DNA of 64,000 nucleotides from Juglans regia (taxonomy: Eukaryota > Streptophyta > Magnoliopsida > Fagales > Juglandaceae), in NCBI RefSeq assembly GCF_001411555.2, contig NC_049902.1:10113985-10177984 (forward strand), written 5' to 3'. Below the pieces are notes generated by a model. It ran no database searches. It was not told where the DNA came from and saw only the letters and a list, made by a program, of their open reading frames with translations. Made by a program: the position numbers and the translations under genes. Positions 42,908 through 55,435 of the stretch are shown here, one piece after another; the stretch's first letter is position 1, and every line of letters starts with the position of its first letter.

Positions 42908-43759
42908 AATCTCTCAATCAAGAACATAATTCTATCATCCCTAGTCAAGGAAGCTGGCAGGTCTTCTCCTCTTTGATATAAACTCAAATTAGATGTTTCA
43001 TATTTCTATGTAATAATAATGAATGTTGGTGTGGTATTTGATAACTCTGCTTATTCCTATAGTAGTTTTCTTATTTATTCTCTTTACTCATATATACTTT
43101 GAATTATGAAATGATTGTTAGTAGAAAAATGTTTTCAGGTAGTAATATTCAAACGATTCAGTCATCTTTTGTTAATTTATTGAATATGGAGATAATCTTG
43201 GTCCTAGTTCACAAATTTGTTATGATGCTTTCATATATATCTTCCCCTAAAACTAGCTCAATTTAATTATTTTATCATATATATTTTTATTATATTGGTT
43301 CTCAAATTATAAAATATTTTAACCTTAAATGAGAAGACATTTGAGGGAACTCAAACTCTCATTCATTTTCGAATTGCCTCGAATAACAGTATGAACAATT
43401 TACACCTCAAACTATATCAATTTCTTTGATTGCATTCCACTGTCCAATTAATAAGTTCATTCCCACAAAAGCTTTGCTCTAAATGTTATAGTTACTCTCA
43501 TACTAAGGTTGTCAGCTTTTAATATGATCCGCTAATCCAAAATGTAAAATATATGATTAAGATTGAGTATAAACAGGTTCGGATCCATTTGGATCGATTC
43601 TAACTTCACCTTATTAACAATTGAGTTGTGTTGGATTAACTTGCGGGTTCACGGATTTATTTGAGTAATTCGAGTTCCAAAAAATAAAAAATATTTTTTT
43701 TTCGTCATTTGCTCCTTAAGTATCCTGGTTGATCCACCAAAATTTTATAGAATTGTGTT

Positions 43760-44360
43760 TTATACAGAAAAACATGGTAGGGGTGCTTCCCTTACCTTCC
43801 CGGTCGAGGGTGCCCCCTTTCCCGCACCCTGCCCCTGACATGGGTGGAGAGCGGGACTTCCCCCCGGGATTCGGCTCTGCACCCAATGGTGGGGCCCTCC
43901 ATTCGGGTGCCGAGGGGCGAATTGGCCATGCAATCCATTTGTCCCCCGCTGTCCACCGCCCACCCATGGCGGAAAACAACCAAAAAAAGCAAAAACATAC
44001 AAAACAACCAACAAACAATATCAAGTCTACAGATTCATCTCTAAAATCCACAAATCTTTCATCCAACCACAAATCTAAGAAATTACAAAATACAAACGAA
44101 ACAGCACAAGGTAAAAATAAAAAAATAAAATCACCACCACGACATGATCATGGGTCTGAACAAAGGAACTGTGCCATGAATAGTCGTGGGTTTGCGAACA
44201 AACCCATGGCCATGCTTTAAGAACAAGAAGTCAAGAAGAAAAATAAAAAACTAAAAATAAGAAAAGGAGGAGGACGGCGGGGTTGCCCGAGCCACCTAGG
44301 CGGGACTGGGGCGGTGGACAATGGAGTGGCAAGGGCCAGTGCCTTGCCTCCAGCCCTAAA
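43760..44360. other. GC-rich block of unknown nature
   Basis: A sharply GC-rich section (CCCGGTCGAGGGTGCCCCCT, GGGACTTCCCCCCGGGATTC) is followed by A-rich text and a second GC-rich part (GCCTAGGCGGGACTGGGGCGG-like, 44275-44345). It is unlike the surrounding AT-rich DNA. Open frames exist on both strands but have no recognisable domain. It may be part of an old element; identity unknown. Confidence 0.4.
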
Positions 44361-44549
44361 ACATGGCACTCATTGAAAGTTTTTTCTTCAAATTTTCTTA
44401 TAAATCCTTCGTATTGTTATCTAATACTAACAAATAGCATGAATCATAATGACTCGACAAAGCCCAACCTGATTAATAGCCCCGCTAATACCTCTAAATT
44501 TGATTTGACACAGCCCAGCTTGATAGATTTCCTCATTATTCAAATTAGG

Positions 44550-44705
44550 ATACGTTTAGATATTGAATTGAGATGATAAAATATTATTAAAAAATTATTT
44601 ATTATTATTATTATTTTAAAATTTAAAAAAATTAAATTATTTATTATATTTAGTATTAAAATTTAAAAAAATTATAATAATAAATTAAAATGAATTGAGA
44701 TGAAG
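44550..44705 (+). mobile_element. MITE copy 10
   Basis: TTAGGATACGTTTAGATATTG start, GAGATGATAAAATATTATTA, TTTATTATATTTAGTATTAA and ATGAATTGAGATGAAG. The right end is lost. Confidence 0.65.
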
Positions 44706-44733
44706 TTGCCTCCAAGTTAAGCTTTATTAGAAG

Positions 44734-45866
44734 TAGGCTTGCACAATTGGCCCGCCCAAGCACTTTTGGGCCCGACCCGACTTGGCCGGCATCCCATAAC
44801 CAAAGAAAATAAGGCGACCCGACCCGAATGGGAACTAAATCGACCCGACCTGAATACCCATTCGGCTCGGCTGGAAAGTTGTCGGCCCGCAACCCCCTCT
44901 CTCGTAATCTCTAGACCTTTCCTGAAGAAATACTTTCACGTTCTTGAGCTGCTCGCTCTGTCACGTTCGTTGTTTCCAAATTGCCGGTGAAACTCTATGG
45001 AACTCAAAGCTCCTAGGCTTCCACCATCACCATGTGTGACTGTCTTCCCTCAAGCCCACTACCCCTTTCTCTCACCAAATATCGAAAAGCCGAGCTCACT
45101 ACATCTGCCTGGAGACCATAGCACAAACCAATTAGGTACATCCATGCCCGAAAGTCCCTGAGGCTAGCCATATCCCGTTGTGGAAATCCTAGCAAGGTGT
45201 TTGAATCCAAGGATTACGAGTCGTATGACAAAATGGGGTTTAAGGAGAAAGGAGGAAATAACTCCGGTAGCGGTGAGCTGCTTCGCCGACTTTCGATTTC
45301 CTTGAATTGAAGGGTGCGAAGAGGAATACGAGGAGTGAGGAAAGTGTGGAAGAAAGGGACTTGCTTGAAGTTGGTGAGCAGATCAATGGAAGGGTGGCAC
45401 TGAGGAAAGGTAAACAAATGGTGCGGAGGTCGAATATGGTGGCAAACCAAGTGATCAGCATTCGAAGCGCTCTTAGCTTGGGCTTCGTCTCGGAGCTTTG
45501 GGTGGACATCACATTTGTAAGCGATGATAGAGTGCATAATAACAATTTAAGGCTTAAGTTGTATATTTGTGCTAGTACTTTGCTAATCGTTGCTGAGATA
45601 TTTTTATTTTCAGTGGGTGGTTTTATTTGTACAAGTGAGGCCAAATTTTCTTTCTGGAGAATTTGAAAGCAATGGAAGAAATTGAAATGGAGGATCGAAG
45701 ATGGTTCAGGGTTTTTTGTGTGGAGAAAGATGAGAGATCGGGGGCTACGGTTTCGCCCTCTGAGTAGATAAGATCAGCTCGCATCTCCTTTCAACCCGAC
45801 TTTATCGGATGAATGGGTCGGGTATTTTGGACAGATTGGGCCAACAAATTATTTTGCATAGGCCTA
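44734..45866 (+). mobile_element. hAT-type nonautonomous element carrying a captured gene
   Basis: Left end TAGGCTTGCACAATTGGCCCG, right end GGGCCAACAAATTATTTTGC + ATAGGCCTA, imperfect inverted repeats. Flanks are ATTAGAAG (44726-44733) and ACTAGAAG (45867-45874), an 8-bp duplication with one mismatch, the hAT length. Subterminal CCCGACC/GGTCGGGT motifs occur at both ends. Inside lies a plant gene with an intron (separate entry) and no transposase. Confidence 0.75.
44997..45767 (+). pseudogene. Captured plant gene of unknown function with one intron
   Basis: ATG 44997 gives MELKAPRLPPSPCVTVFPQA and a Ser/Pro-rich start like a transit peptide. It then shifts frame near 45145 (ARKSLRLAISRCGNPSKVFE, YESYDKMGFKEKGGNNSGSG) and again near 45295 (AKRNTRSEESVEERDLLEVG, NQVISIRSALSLGFVSEL). 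An intron follows: GTAAGCG at about 45517 to TTATTTTCAG at about 45614. Exon 2 reads WVVLFVQVRPNFLSGE and, after a shift, MEEIEMEDRRWFRVFCVEKD and ends SPSE-stop at 45767. I do not recognise the family; a chloroplast protein is a guess. The retained intron shows DNA-level capture. Confidence 0.55.
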
Positions 45867-45916
45867 ACTAGAAGAGATGAACGTTTTCTATTTCATGCAA
45901 TTAATTGTAGAGAAAT

Positions 45917-46074
45917 GATACTTACAGTCGTGAGTGTGTAAACGCCGGCAGTCGTTTTGAAAAAAGTAAATAAATATAGGATCCACATGAAAAGAAATTA
46001 ATTTTTTAATTGTAGATTCTACTTTTTTTCAAAACGACTGCACGGCATTTGCACATTCCACGACTGTATGTAGC
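45917..46074 (+). mobile_element. 158-bp MITE with about 55-bp inverted ends
   Basis: Left end TGATACTTACAGTCGTGAGTG, right end, reverse-complemented, TGCTACATACAGTCGTGGAAT. Both continue with CAGTCGTTTTGAAAAAA. Nearly the whole element is a hairpin with a short loop. Target duplication not determined. Confidence 0.75.
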
Positions 46075-46338
46075 AGTACTCTTAATTATATTAGGCTCAA
46101 TATTGCAGAACATAGATTATCTGAGATCCTTTTAGAAATTAAATTTTCTTGTTAAAATATATAATAGGGACCACAGAAAGGACAAAGGCAGTCTAACCAA
46201 CTCCAAGTCTATGCACTCGTGAAGATGAAGGCAGGAGAAGATAGAGTTCGGGATAGGTATCTAACCACTAATTCTAACCAATATAACCTACAAATTGTCT
46301 GACTTGGGTATTATAATAAATTTCATCGTGTATATATA

Positions 46339-47113
46339 TAGGGGTGAAAATAAAACTGGAAAACCAGTTGAACTGGATTGGACCAAACCAAACTGGTAGA
46401 TTCGGTCCTGTTTGTAAGCAGTTCAGTGAGGTACCAATTCTTAACAATTTAAATTGGTCCTAAATCAGTGCGGTATTAATTTTTATTTTAAAAATCTGTT
46501 TAAATCGAATCGGACTGATATATATTTATAATTTTTTATATTATATATCATCTTTTATATTATATATATTATATATTAAATTGATAATTAATATAACATA
46601 AAATTAATCTTATAACTTTTAATAAAACATTTGATATAACATATAAGTTTTAGTCTTAAACATAAACATTAATATTAAGTAATTAATATAAACTTACTTT
46701 TGATATTATATATATATATATATCAAAGATAAATACATTTTTGGTATTTTTGTAAATATATTTTTACACATTTAATCATATATACTCATATAAAAAGTCT
46801 AGAACTTATATAAAATATAATTAAATTCACTATTATACTAGTATATGTTAATTATTATAAAATAATGTACTTATACTATAATATAAATATACTAATAGTT
46901 TAGTATATGTAAACATCATATTATTATTAATATAGATAATCTGTAAAACTAGAAAAATCAGACCGGACCGGATGAAACCAAAAAAATCAGAAATTTTGGT
47001 TTCGGTAATGAATTTGTCTAATATCAATTTTTAAATTTTTAAAATCGGTGTATACTAATTCGGTTTTAAAAAATGTACAAAACTGAACCGAACCGAATCA
47101 ATTACACTCCTCT
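46339..47113 (+). mobile_element. hAT-type nonautonomous element rich in ACCGAACC motifs
   Basis: Left end TAGGGGTGAAAATAAAACTGG, right end GAACCGAATCAATTACACTCC + TCTA. Both sides carry clusters of CCGGACCGG, ACCAGTT and CGGTTTTA motifs typical of plant hAT nonautonomous families. The middle (46520-46920) is AT-rich and non-coding. A right-end fragment of the same family is at 12716-12862. Confidence 0.65.
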
Positions 47114-47820
47114 ATATAATGAAGCCATTGGCAATTTGTGTGATAACCTTGTAGTACATTGGAATTAATAGAACTTATCACATCGTTACAACTAGGAAAC
47201 TTATAAAGCTTGCTTGATATGATGAGTCAGCAGGAAGGAAAGGAACATTGTGTTTTGGTGACAAATAGGGATGCATATTTTCGCCACAAATCATTCACGT
47301 ATCTTCAACTTTTTTCATGGCAAGTTATCCTTGCATTTTACTTGCATTTCTCTTTGAAAACCCCGTAAGTACGTAAAAATACAGCAAAGTACTATTGTCC
47401 CTAGCTTCCATAGATATATGGGATATATAATATAATATATATATATATTTATATATATATATTATGAATAAAAGCGCCTATGCAGCAATCTACAGATCCA
47501 AATTTTGTTTTCTCATTTTGTCCCTCTTTATTATTGCTTTTTCGTTTTTATCCTTATCGTTGCTTTTCTTCTATATTTTGAAATTTACATTTTTATCCTT
47601 TATTGATAAATTTACATATTTGACCCTGTTTAGTTGCCTCTAGCTGTTGTGTAACCGTGTATGTACAGTAATTTTCTCCAAATTTTGTTTCCAATTTTAT
47701 CCCTCTACATTTATCATTTTCCAGTTTTGTCCTGATCATTGGGTTTTTTTCTAAAAAATTACGTCTTTGCCCCTATTGCTTAGTACTTATTTGTTGCTTC
47801 TTTTGCTAAACTGCATTCAA
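47114..47820. other. Intergenic AT-rich sequence
   Basis: No gene recognised. Contains an (AT)n-like tract at about 47420-47465. Confidence 0.6.
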
Positions 47821-47821
47821 A

Positions 47822-48005
47822 ATCCACCTCAACTCAACTCATTTCATCTCATCATTACAATTTTTCTAAATTTCCACACAAAATATAATAAACAATTCAC
47901 CTTTTTCAAATCTCAAAATAACTTTTTCAAATTTCCACACAAAATATAATAAAAAATTTAACTTTTATTCTACTATTCACAAATCATCTCTGAATCCAAA
48001 CCACT
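47822..48005 (-). mobile_element. MITE copy 11 (reverse orientation)
   Basis: CAACTCATTTCATCTCATCA, AAATTTCCACACAAAATATA (twice), CAAATCTCAAAATAA and CTCTGAATCCAAACCACTCC. The body has an internal duplication of about 57 bp around the repeated CCACACAAAATATAATAA. Confidence 0.8.
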
Positions 48006-48146
48006 CCTAATTTTTCCCTTTCACAAATAGAATGTAATTATTATGCATCTTCATACAGTCTTTACTTATTGCTGAAACATACTATTCTCACAATATTCTT
48101 TTCTCAACTAGAAAAACGTGTTTTGCATATTGCACCATAACTAGTA

Positions 48147-48163
48147 TGTGTGTGTGTGTGTGT
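48147..48163. repeat. (TG)n microsatellite
   Basis: About nine TG units just upstream of copia element 2. Confidence 0.9.
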
Positions 48164-48179
48164 GAGGGATGCTATGCAT

Positions 48180-48378
48180 TATTGATAGCTATTTCTCTTC
48201 CCATATATTTAGTCTCCAGAAAATCAACAATTGCCTTTATTCTAGGAATTAGCCCAATTAGCTCACCGTATGTATATCTTTCCATACTTGTCTCTTGTAA
48301 GTCTATTTATTTGTAACTCTATACATAGAAATATAAACAGATTCAATACAATTATCTTCTCTTCTCTTAGTTTTAACA
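48180..48378 (+). mobile_element. 5' LTR of copia element 2
   Basis: TATTGATAGCTATTTCTCTT start, AACTCTATACATAGAAATATA near the end, TTTTAACA terminus, next to TGGTATTAGCC. Confidence 0.88.
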
Positions 48379-48415
48379 TGGTATTAGCCTAATCGATCCC
48401 TAAACCCTACCCATA

Positions 48416-49165
48416 TGGCCACCAAATCCAACCCACGCTTCTCCGCACCCTATCTCCTTCACCCATCAGATTCTCCAAGCCTCATCCTCTTCAATGGTCT
48501 CCTTATTGGTTACAATTTCCCAAATGACAAAAAGCCATGACACGGGCACTAAATGCAAAAAATAAATTAAGCTTCGTGGATGGCACCCTCATCCCTCCTG
48601 ATCCCACTTCACCCGACTACCCCCAATGGAACCAAACCAAAGAGATGGTTCTTACCTAGATCCTTAACTCCATCTGACCATCCATTGTAAATTTTCTTAA
48701 GTATCATTCCGACCCTCGTGTTGTATGGGTCATCTTATCTTCTCACTTCTGCCATGGCAACAACGACAAAATCTATCACCTCAAACAAGCCCTCTCTTCC
48801 CTGGAACAAACCGCCAACTCAGTCTATGACTATAATAACCAAATTAAACAAATTTGGGATGAACTTGGACATCTTCAAAGTAGCACCAACCTCAAGGATA
48901 TGCAACAGCAAGCTGAAGATGATAGAGTCTTCCAATTTCTTCTTGGCCTCAATGACTCTTTCGCACCGCTTTGCACACAGATCTTAGCCATGGATCCTCT
49001 CCCCTCCATCAACAAGGTCTTCTCTATTCTCTTCCAAAAAGAACAGCAACGGTTGCTCCACCTTCGCACCACCCCATCCGAAGCTATTCGCACCTCTGGA
49101 TGCCCAAAATCAGTCTTTAAGTGCACGATCTGTGAGAAGGAGGGTCATAGTCGCAAACGATGATG
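48416..49165 (+). pseudogene. Copia element 2 gag, broken
   Basis: Starts MATKSNPRFSAPYLLHPSD, quickly hits stops, and continues in other frames (GMNLDIFKVAP region shifted; QQQAEDDRVFQFLLGLNDSF in frame from 48900). The zinc knuckle reads CTICEKEGHSRKR followed by TGA in place of the final Cys. Confidence 0.85.
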
Positions 49166-49419
49166 GACCGTCGTGTGTTACCCACCTGGTCAGAAACCAC
49201 GCTCCAAGCCGCGACCTTCGATTCTTGACCAACCCCCACCGACTGCGAACCTACCACCACCACCTTGGCGTCGAGTCCTGTCCCTAGTCTCTCACTGAAG
49301 CTCTATTAGAAATTTCTCTCCTTACTCGTACCAGCAACTTCTTCTCCTTTGATTTCGTCTGCTGATTTTTTTGGTAATATTTTCTCCCCCCTCCCCCTTC
49401 TCTGCTCCTCTCTTTAATC

Positions 49420-50640
49420 GGGACCACCATTGGGTGGTGGACAGTGGTGCAAGCCATCACATTTGTCACCAGCGAGATTGCTTTACCAATTTGAGCACTC
49501 TAGTCACTGTGTTCGGTTCCCCACTGGAGACGATGTCCATGTCGAAGGCATTGGGACTTGTATTCTCTCCCCTTTTTTTACATTGTCCAATGTCTATTAT
49601 GTCCCCACTTTCTCCTTTAATCTTTTATCTATTTCCCAACTCACCCTTCAAACTTCTTGTGTCATCTTATTTTCTTCTAACACTTGTCTATTTTAAGACC
49701 CACAATTGATGAGACCGATTGGAGTGGGTGATCTTTGCAATAGACTTTATGTGTACCGACCTAATCCTCCTCTTGCATTCGCTGCACAACCCACCGTTAA
49801 TAAGACTTTATGGCATCAACGTCTAGGTCATCCTTTTAGTTTTACTATTCCTTGTCTTTTTAATTCTCCTTGTATTATTTCTGATTGTAACATTTGTACT
49901 CGTTCTAAGCACACCATATTGTCTTTTCTCTTTCTACTAATAAAATTGTTTCTCCTTTTAGTCGTGTTTTTTGTGATATTTGGGGTAGCTATCATACTTA
50001 TTCTCTGTGCGGGGCTCATTACATTCTCACAATTGTTGATGATTTTTCTCGCACTACTTGGATATATCTCATGCATTTTAAATCCGAAACTTATACTCAT
50101 TTAACGCATTTTTTTGCTCTTGTCCAAAATCAATTTAACACCACTATTAAAATCATTCGAACTGATAATGGACAAGAATTTCTCTTCCATCAATTTCAAA
50201 ATTATCTTTGAGATCACGACATCATTCATGAATGTACCTGTGTTGAAACTCCTCAATAAAATGGCGTTGCAGGGCGTAAACACCGGCACCTTCTAAATGT
50301 TGCTCGCAATCTCATATTTCAAGCACACCTACCTTTAAAATTTTTGGGTGATTGTGTTCTCACTGCTACATATCTCATCAATTGCACTCTCAGTCGTCTT
50401 CTAAAAAATAAATCTCTTTTTGAAACACTTTTTGATAAAACGCCCAACTATGATCACCTTCATGTGTTTAGGTGTTTTTGTTATGCTCAAACTCTTCGTG
50501 ATCATCGTGACAAATTTTCTCCTTGTGCTACCAAATGTGTATTTCTTGGCTACCCCAGTACTCATAAAGCATACAAGCTCTACAATATTGACACTCAGTC
50601 CATTTTCTTTTCCCGTGATGTCACATTTCATGAGCAACAA
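49420..50640 (+). pseudogene. Copia element 2 protease and integrase, broken
   Basis: Protease motif HHWVVDSGASHHI at about 49430. Integrase zinc region LWHQRLGHPFS at about 49808 and CNICTRSKH at about 49890, then frame changes. Core motifs follow (IRTDNGQEF at about 50155). The catalytic Glu region reads [10 protein letters not shown], so Glu is Gly, and two Gln codons have become stops. The C-terminal region [15 protein letters not shown] is at about 50540. Confidence 0.85.
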
Positions 50641-51009
50641 TTTCCTTTCCAAGATATTCCTGATTCTTCCTCTCCCTCCCATTCTCTCATCTCTCTCCTT
50701 GTTCTAGAACCCATAGTGTTTTCTCCTTCATCCTCTTACTCCCCTGCCACCCTATCTCTATCACCTTCTTCACCTCCAACACCTACTTCTCCTCCATCCC
50801 CCCTGTTCCTCGTCCTCGCCGCACAATTACTCGACCTGCATATCTTCATGACTATGTCTGTCCAATCTTACAAACGGAGCCCACAACACCCTCACTTGCT
50901 CCACCTGCCTCAGGTAATGCTCACCCTTTATCTGCTTTTCTTTCATATTCCTGTTTTTCTTCCTCTCATATCTCTTATTTAACTGCTCTCACCATTTGTA
51001 TCGATCCCT

Positions 51010-52440
51010 CAAGTTATTTTGAGGCTACTCGCCACTCTCATTGGCGTGAGGCCATATCATCTGAAATTCGTGCCTTAGATAACAATTCGACTTGGACTCT
51101 TGAGCCACTTCCTCATGGTAAGAAATACATTGGTTGCAAATAGGTTTTTAAAACCAAGCTCAAGGCCGATGGTTCCATTGAGACGTACAAAAGTTGACTA
51201 GTTGCCAAGGGCTATACACAGGTTGAAGGCCTTGACTATAATGAGACATTAGCTCTGGTCGCAAAAATGACCACTGTATGGTGCTTGTTAGCAATTGCTG
51301 CCACCAAACATTGGCTCATTCATCAACTCGACATCAACAATGTCTTCTTGCACGGCGATCTTGATGAAGAAGTTTACATGACCCCACCACTCGGATATTT
51401 TACTAAAGGAGAGACCTGTGTCTGTCATCTCAAAAAATCTCTTTATGGCCTCAAACAAGCCTCCCGAAATTAGTTTTTTAAACTAACCATTGTGCTTCTT
51501 AATGTAGGTTTTCATCAGTCTCAGGTCATTCTTTGTTCACTCTTGTCCTTGTTTATTTTGATGATATATTGGTCGCAGGTAACGACATTTCTCAGATCAT
51601 GATCTTTAAAAAAGTTCTCTCCACTCACTTCAAAATAAAGGATCTTGGTTCTCTGAAGTACTTTCTTGGACTCGAACTTGCTCGGTCTCCCAATGGCATC
51701 TTTCTTAATCAGTGCAAATATGCTCTCGACATCCTCTCTGACAGTGGACAACTTGGTGCCCAGACTGCTTCTTTTCCCCTGGAGCAACACTTGAAGCTCA
51801 ATAATCAAGACGGTGACCTACTTCCTGATCCTTGCCTTTACCGTCATCTCGTTGGCCGCCTTATTTATCTGAGCATCACTAGACCAGACATTGTTTATGC
51901 ATTCAATATCTTCAGTCAGTTCATGCATGCTCCTCGGGTTCCTCACATGACTGCGGCTACTAGAGTTCTCTGTTACATCAAAGGTAGCCCCAGCCAAGGC
52001 ATCTTCTTTCCTTCCTCTAATAGTCTACATGTCACAACATATACTGATTCTGATTGGGCTAGTTGTCCCACCACTCATCGTTCCACTACAAGATACTTCA
52101 TTCAGTTAGATACCAATCCGATCTCTTGACGTACAAAAAAATAGACTATTGTGGCTCGCTCTTCTGCTGAAACTAAATATCGGGCTATGGCCGTCACCAC
52201 CTGTGAGCTCACTTGGCTTAAGCAGTTTTTAGCCGATCTTAGCATCTCTCATCCTGAACCATTCACCTTACATTGTAATAATCAATCTGCTCTCTACATC
52301 ATACACTATCCCTTGTTTCATGAGCATACCAAACAAATTGAGATTGATTGCCACATTATTTGTGATAAGATCCGATCTGGTCTCCTTAAAGCCATTCATA
52401 CCTCCTCTCATGACTAAGTTGCCAACATTTTCACCAAGAC
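51010..52440 (+). pseudogene. Copia element 2 reverse transcriptase and RNase H, broken
   Basis: RT motifs: [18 protein letters not shown] at about 51330, [13 protein letters not shown] then a stop, YFDDILVAGND at about 51555. RNase H: TYTDSDWASCPTTHRSTTRY at about 52040, then SSAETKYRAMA where Glu of the catalytic AEAEYRA is Lys. Several stops and frameshifts. Ends near 52417 (IHTSSHD-stop). Confidence 0.88.
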
Positions 52441-52517
52441 TTTAGGCCAGTAACTTTTTCATCATTTTTTACGCAAGTTGGGTATTACGAATTTATATGC
52501 GCCAACTTGAGAGGAAG

Positions 52518-52720
52518 TATTGACAGCTATTTCTCCTCCTATATATTTAGTCTCCAGAAAATCAGCAATTTCCTTTATTCTAGGAATTAGCCCAATTAGC
52601 TCACTTACCATATGTAGATGTTTCCGTACTTGTCTCTTGTAAGTCTATTTATTTGTAACTCTATACACAGAAATATAAACAGATTCAATACAATCCTCTT
52701 CTCTTCTCTTCGTTTTAACA
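52518..52720 (+). mobile_element. 3' LTR of copia element 2
   Basis: TATTGACAGCTATTTCTCCT start, TTTTAACA end, followed by TGCAT. Confidence 0.88.
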
Positions 52721-52725
52721 TGCAT

Positions 52726-53896
52726 AAGCCACTATTCACTCTCACACCACATATATATAGCTTTTTCATAAGGTGTGTGAATGTTTTTCATAGGGTGTGG
52801 GGAGGTGAATAGTGGCTAATGAGAATAGTTTATATATATATATATATGATAATTGCTACATACACAAAATAAACCCACAAACAGATGTGGTTTCATGAGA
52901 TCCGTTATATCTACTTTACAATAAAAATTGATTTTACAATTTGACGTATCATATCAAACCACATCAGTTTATAGATTTATTATTGTATAATTTCTTTATG
53001 TCCAAAATATTTCCCTATATATATTATATATATAGCGCAAAGTGAGAGTTGGAAGACGCTGAAATGGGAGCATCTAAGAAGGAATGTACTTTCTTTCTGA
53101 AAATATTCTTGGTGAAGGCCCTAAAGAATATCCTCTTTGAATGCTCCCAAGACAAAAGGGGCCTCCCTTTTCCCCACTTATTTTGCTGTCATTTCTTTGA
53201 ATCATGAGCAGTGAGCACCTTATATATCCAATATTGACTGAAGAACCCTCGTACAAATTTGGAAATTAAAACCGACAGTGGGTATTCCTCCATCCTCTGA
53301 AAAGTTTCAATTTGCATTACAAGTTTGAGATAGTTTGTTATTTTTATTATTGGTTTGAATTATAGATCCTAATTATACAGAAAGGCCCAAGTTCTACACT
53401 ACATTGAATAACAATTGCAAAGTTTAGATTAACATATGGTTTTCAATTTGATCTATATAGTTGAATGTTCATGATCTAATACGACACGACTCGCAAACAC
53501 AATTTGAAACCCTTCTCTTATCAATAACTATTACGTAGTTTGATTTTGATTCTTCACAATGATCAGCTAGCGGCCTAGATATTCAGATATGAATGGTTTT
53601 GGTATATATATGTATTGTGGAGCCTGTAATTAAAGTTTGAACAGAACATTCGCATATAAAACATATTTATCTCAATCTCACAATACTGGAGCTATTAAAA
53701 TCCACAGCCAACAGCGTGCAATATCTGACGTTTAAATGTCCCATACTCTGAAAGAAAAGTCTCGCATTTTCTATTTAAACTATTCATTTTTCAAAACACT
53801 CAGCATCTCATACTCATTTATCCAATAAATAAAGGAGATAATGAGAGAATAAAATGGCACGAAATGGAGCCAGACAGAAATATGGGAGCATATTGG

Positions 53897-53944
<48 letters not shown>

Positions 53945-54190
53945 ACTAAGCTGCTAATGACAAGTCCTTTTAATACTTGAAAAGGGATAATATCGTTGCA
54001 ACAAATTAAAAAGAAACATATGAAACAAGTTGATTTTTGTCACCTCATCATCAGCTTTAATGCTATTCTGCAACTACATTGATCCTTATGGCGGAATAAT
54101 GAGGTACTTTTGTAATTAGACCACCTTTGGTCAGGACGAGGTGTAAAATGACTGATGAGACATATAAATTTAAGAGAATTGCTATAGCAG
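52726..54190. other. Intergenic AT-rich sequence with (TA)n tract
   Basis: No gene recognised. A perfect (TA)n run of about 44 bases lies at 53898-53942. Confidence 0.65.
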
Positions 54191-54194
54191 TCTC

Positions 54195-54262
54195 GTTTGT
54201 TTTTACAGATCAGTTGAGATTAAAGTTAAAAGTTGAATAAAATATTATTAGAATCAATTCAT
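54195..54262 (+). mobile_element. Left-end fragment of the MITE family (copy 12)
   Basis: CTCGTTTGTTTTTACAGATCA followed by GTTGAGATTAAAGTTAAAAG and TTGAATAAAATATTATTAGA, as at the start of copy 3. The rest is missing. Bases 54263-55220 show no gene. Confidence 0.6.
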
Positions 54263-55222
54263 CGGAAACTAATGTCGCTTACCACAAAAACATATGATGA
54301 ATGTTTCTTTTTCAATGGGAGTAGAAGAACCAAAAAAAAAAAAAAACATCCCTCACCTGTTTGTTGAAAACTTATGGATTGAAATCTCATAGTTTTTATA
54401 AATCATTTAATAATATTTAAAATTCGTTTTATAAATACTATAAAATTTGCTTCTTGTATGTATTTTTTTTTATTTGTCTTAATTTAAATTTTGAAATTTG
54501 GATGGCAAATGATGTTTTGATAATGATGATATTGATGACAAAGAACACAACATCAAGAATTAATATGTTGCGAATGTAGGGTCGAATGTGCAAAATTAAC
54601 AAAGTTCTTGCTTTGGTCCATTTTAATGGCTTGTTCAAATCAAAACCACTCAAATATCAAAATCACAAACCTCATTTTGTTTCCACAACACACAGATCAG
54701 CTAGCGGCCTAAATAAGAGAAAAAACACATACTATTTACTATTTGAATCAAACTATAAAATTAACAATAAATCACAATTTAATTTTCTTAATTATTTTCT
54801 GTAGGAAAAAATAAGGTTTTTTGGCTAAGATATTATAATAGTTTTCTAAAACATATAAAACCAAGCTTAACATAAAATTTAATCCTAGCATAAGATATAA
54901 ATCTAAATTAATATTCAAAAAATATCTTTAAAAAAAATCTAATTAATATTCATTCACTATAAACTTAGCTCAAAACATAAGTTCAAATGCAGCCCAAGTC
55001 CAAAGTAAGCCCAGTCCAATAACAAAGCCCATGTAAAATAAGACAAGCTTAAAACACATTCTTTCATGTGCAAGGGCAAAAACGGGATTACTCAAAAATG
55101 TTTTATCCAAAGAGTTTCGCCTTTGAGCGGACATAAACAGCCAACAATAAAATCATGCCACATCATCAATTGTAAGAACTTTATAATAAAGCCATTATAA
55201 TAGATTTCTTCACCAAAATAAC

Positions 55223-55435
55223 TCACCAACTCCCTTTTTCATTTTCGTCTACTCTCTGGTTTGGTAAACAAGAAAGACATTGATTAATAGCATCATCTGA
55301 AACAAATGATTCGAGTTTGGCCATTTCTTCTAGATTTAGTTTCACAAACAGAGCTCCAATATTCTGGTTGATATTGTAAGTGTGTTTACCCACTTTCTCA
55401 AGAAATCTCCATGGTACTGCATGCATTAACTCCAT
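55223..55435 (-). pseudogene. Aldo-keto reductase (perakine reductase-like) C-terminal fragment
   Basis: Minus-strand product has INQNIGALFVKLNLEEMAKL followed by ESFVSDDAINQ, matching the C-terminal helix region of the plant aldo-keto reductase family around auxin-induced PCNT115 (usual form NIGALSVKLTPEEMAELES). No upstream barrel sequence or catalytic Tyr was found nearby, so it is an isolated fragment. Identification rests on a short match. Confidence 0.5.

Larger units (their letters stand above)
48180..52720 (+). mobile_element. Old, decayed Ty1/copia retrotransposon (element 2)
   Basis: LTRs 48180-48378 and 52518-52720, both beginning TATTGA and ending TTTTAACA, flanked by TGCAT (48175-48179 and 52721-52725). 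The LTRs differ at about a dozen positions plus a 4-base indel, so it is clearly older than element 1. Gag, protease, integrase, RT and RNase H follow in order, all broken by stops and shifts. A degenerate primer binding site TGGTATTAGCC follows the 5' LTR, and a GAGAGGAAG purine tract precedes the 3' LTR. Confidence 0.92.

Noticed and set aside
43716..44220. Long open frames on both strands in the GC-rich block
   Set aside because: No domain, no splice context and symmetrical openness on both strands, as expected from GC-rich composition.
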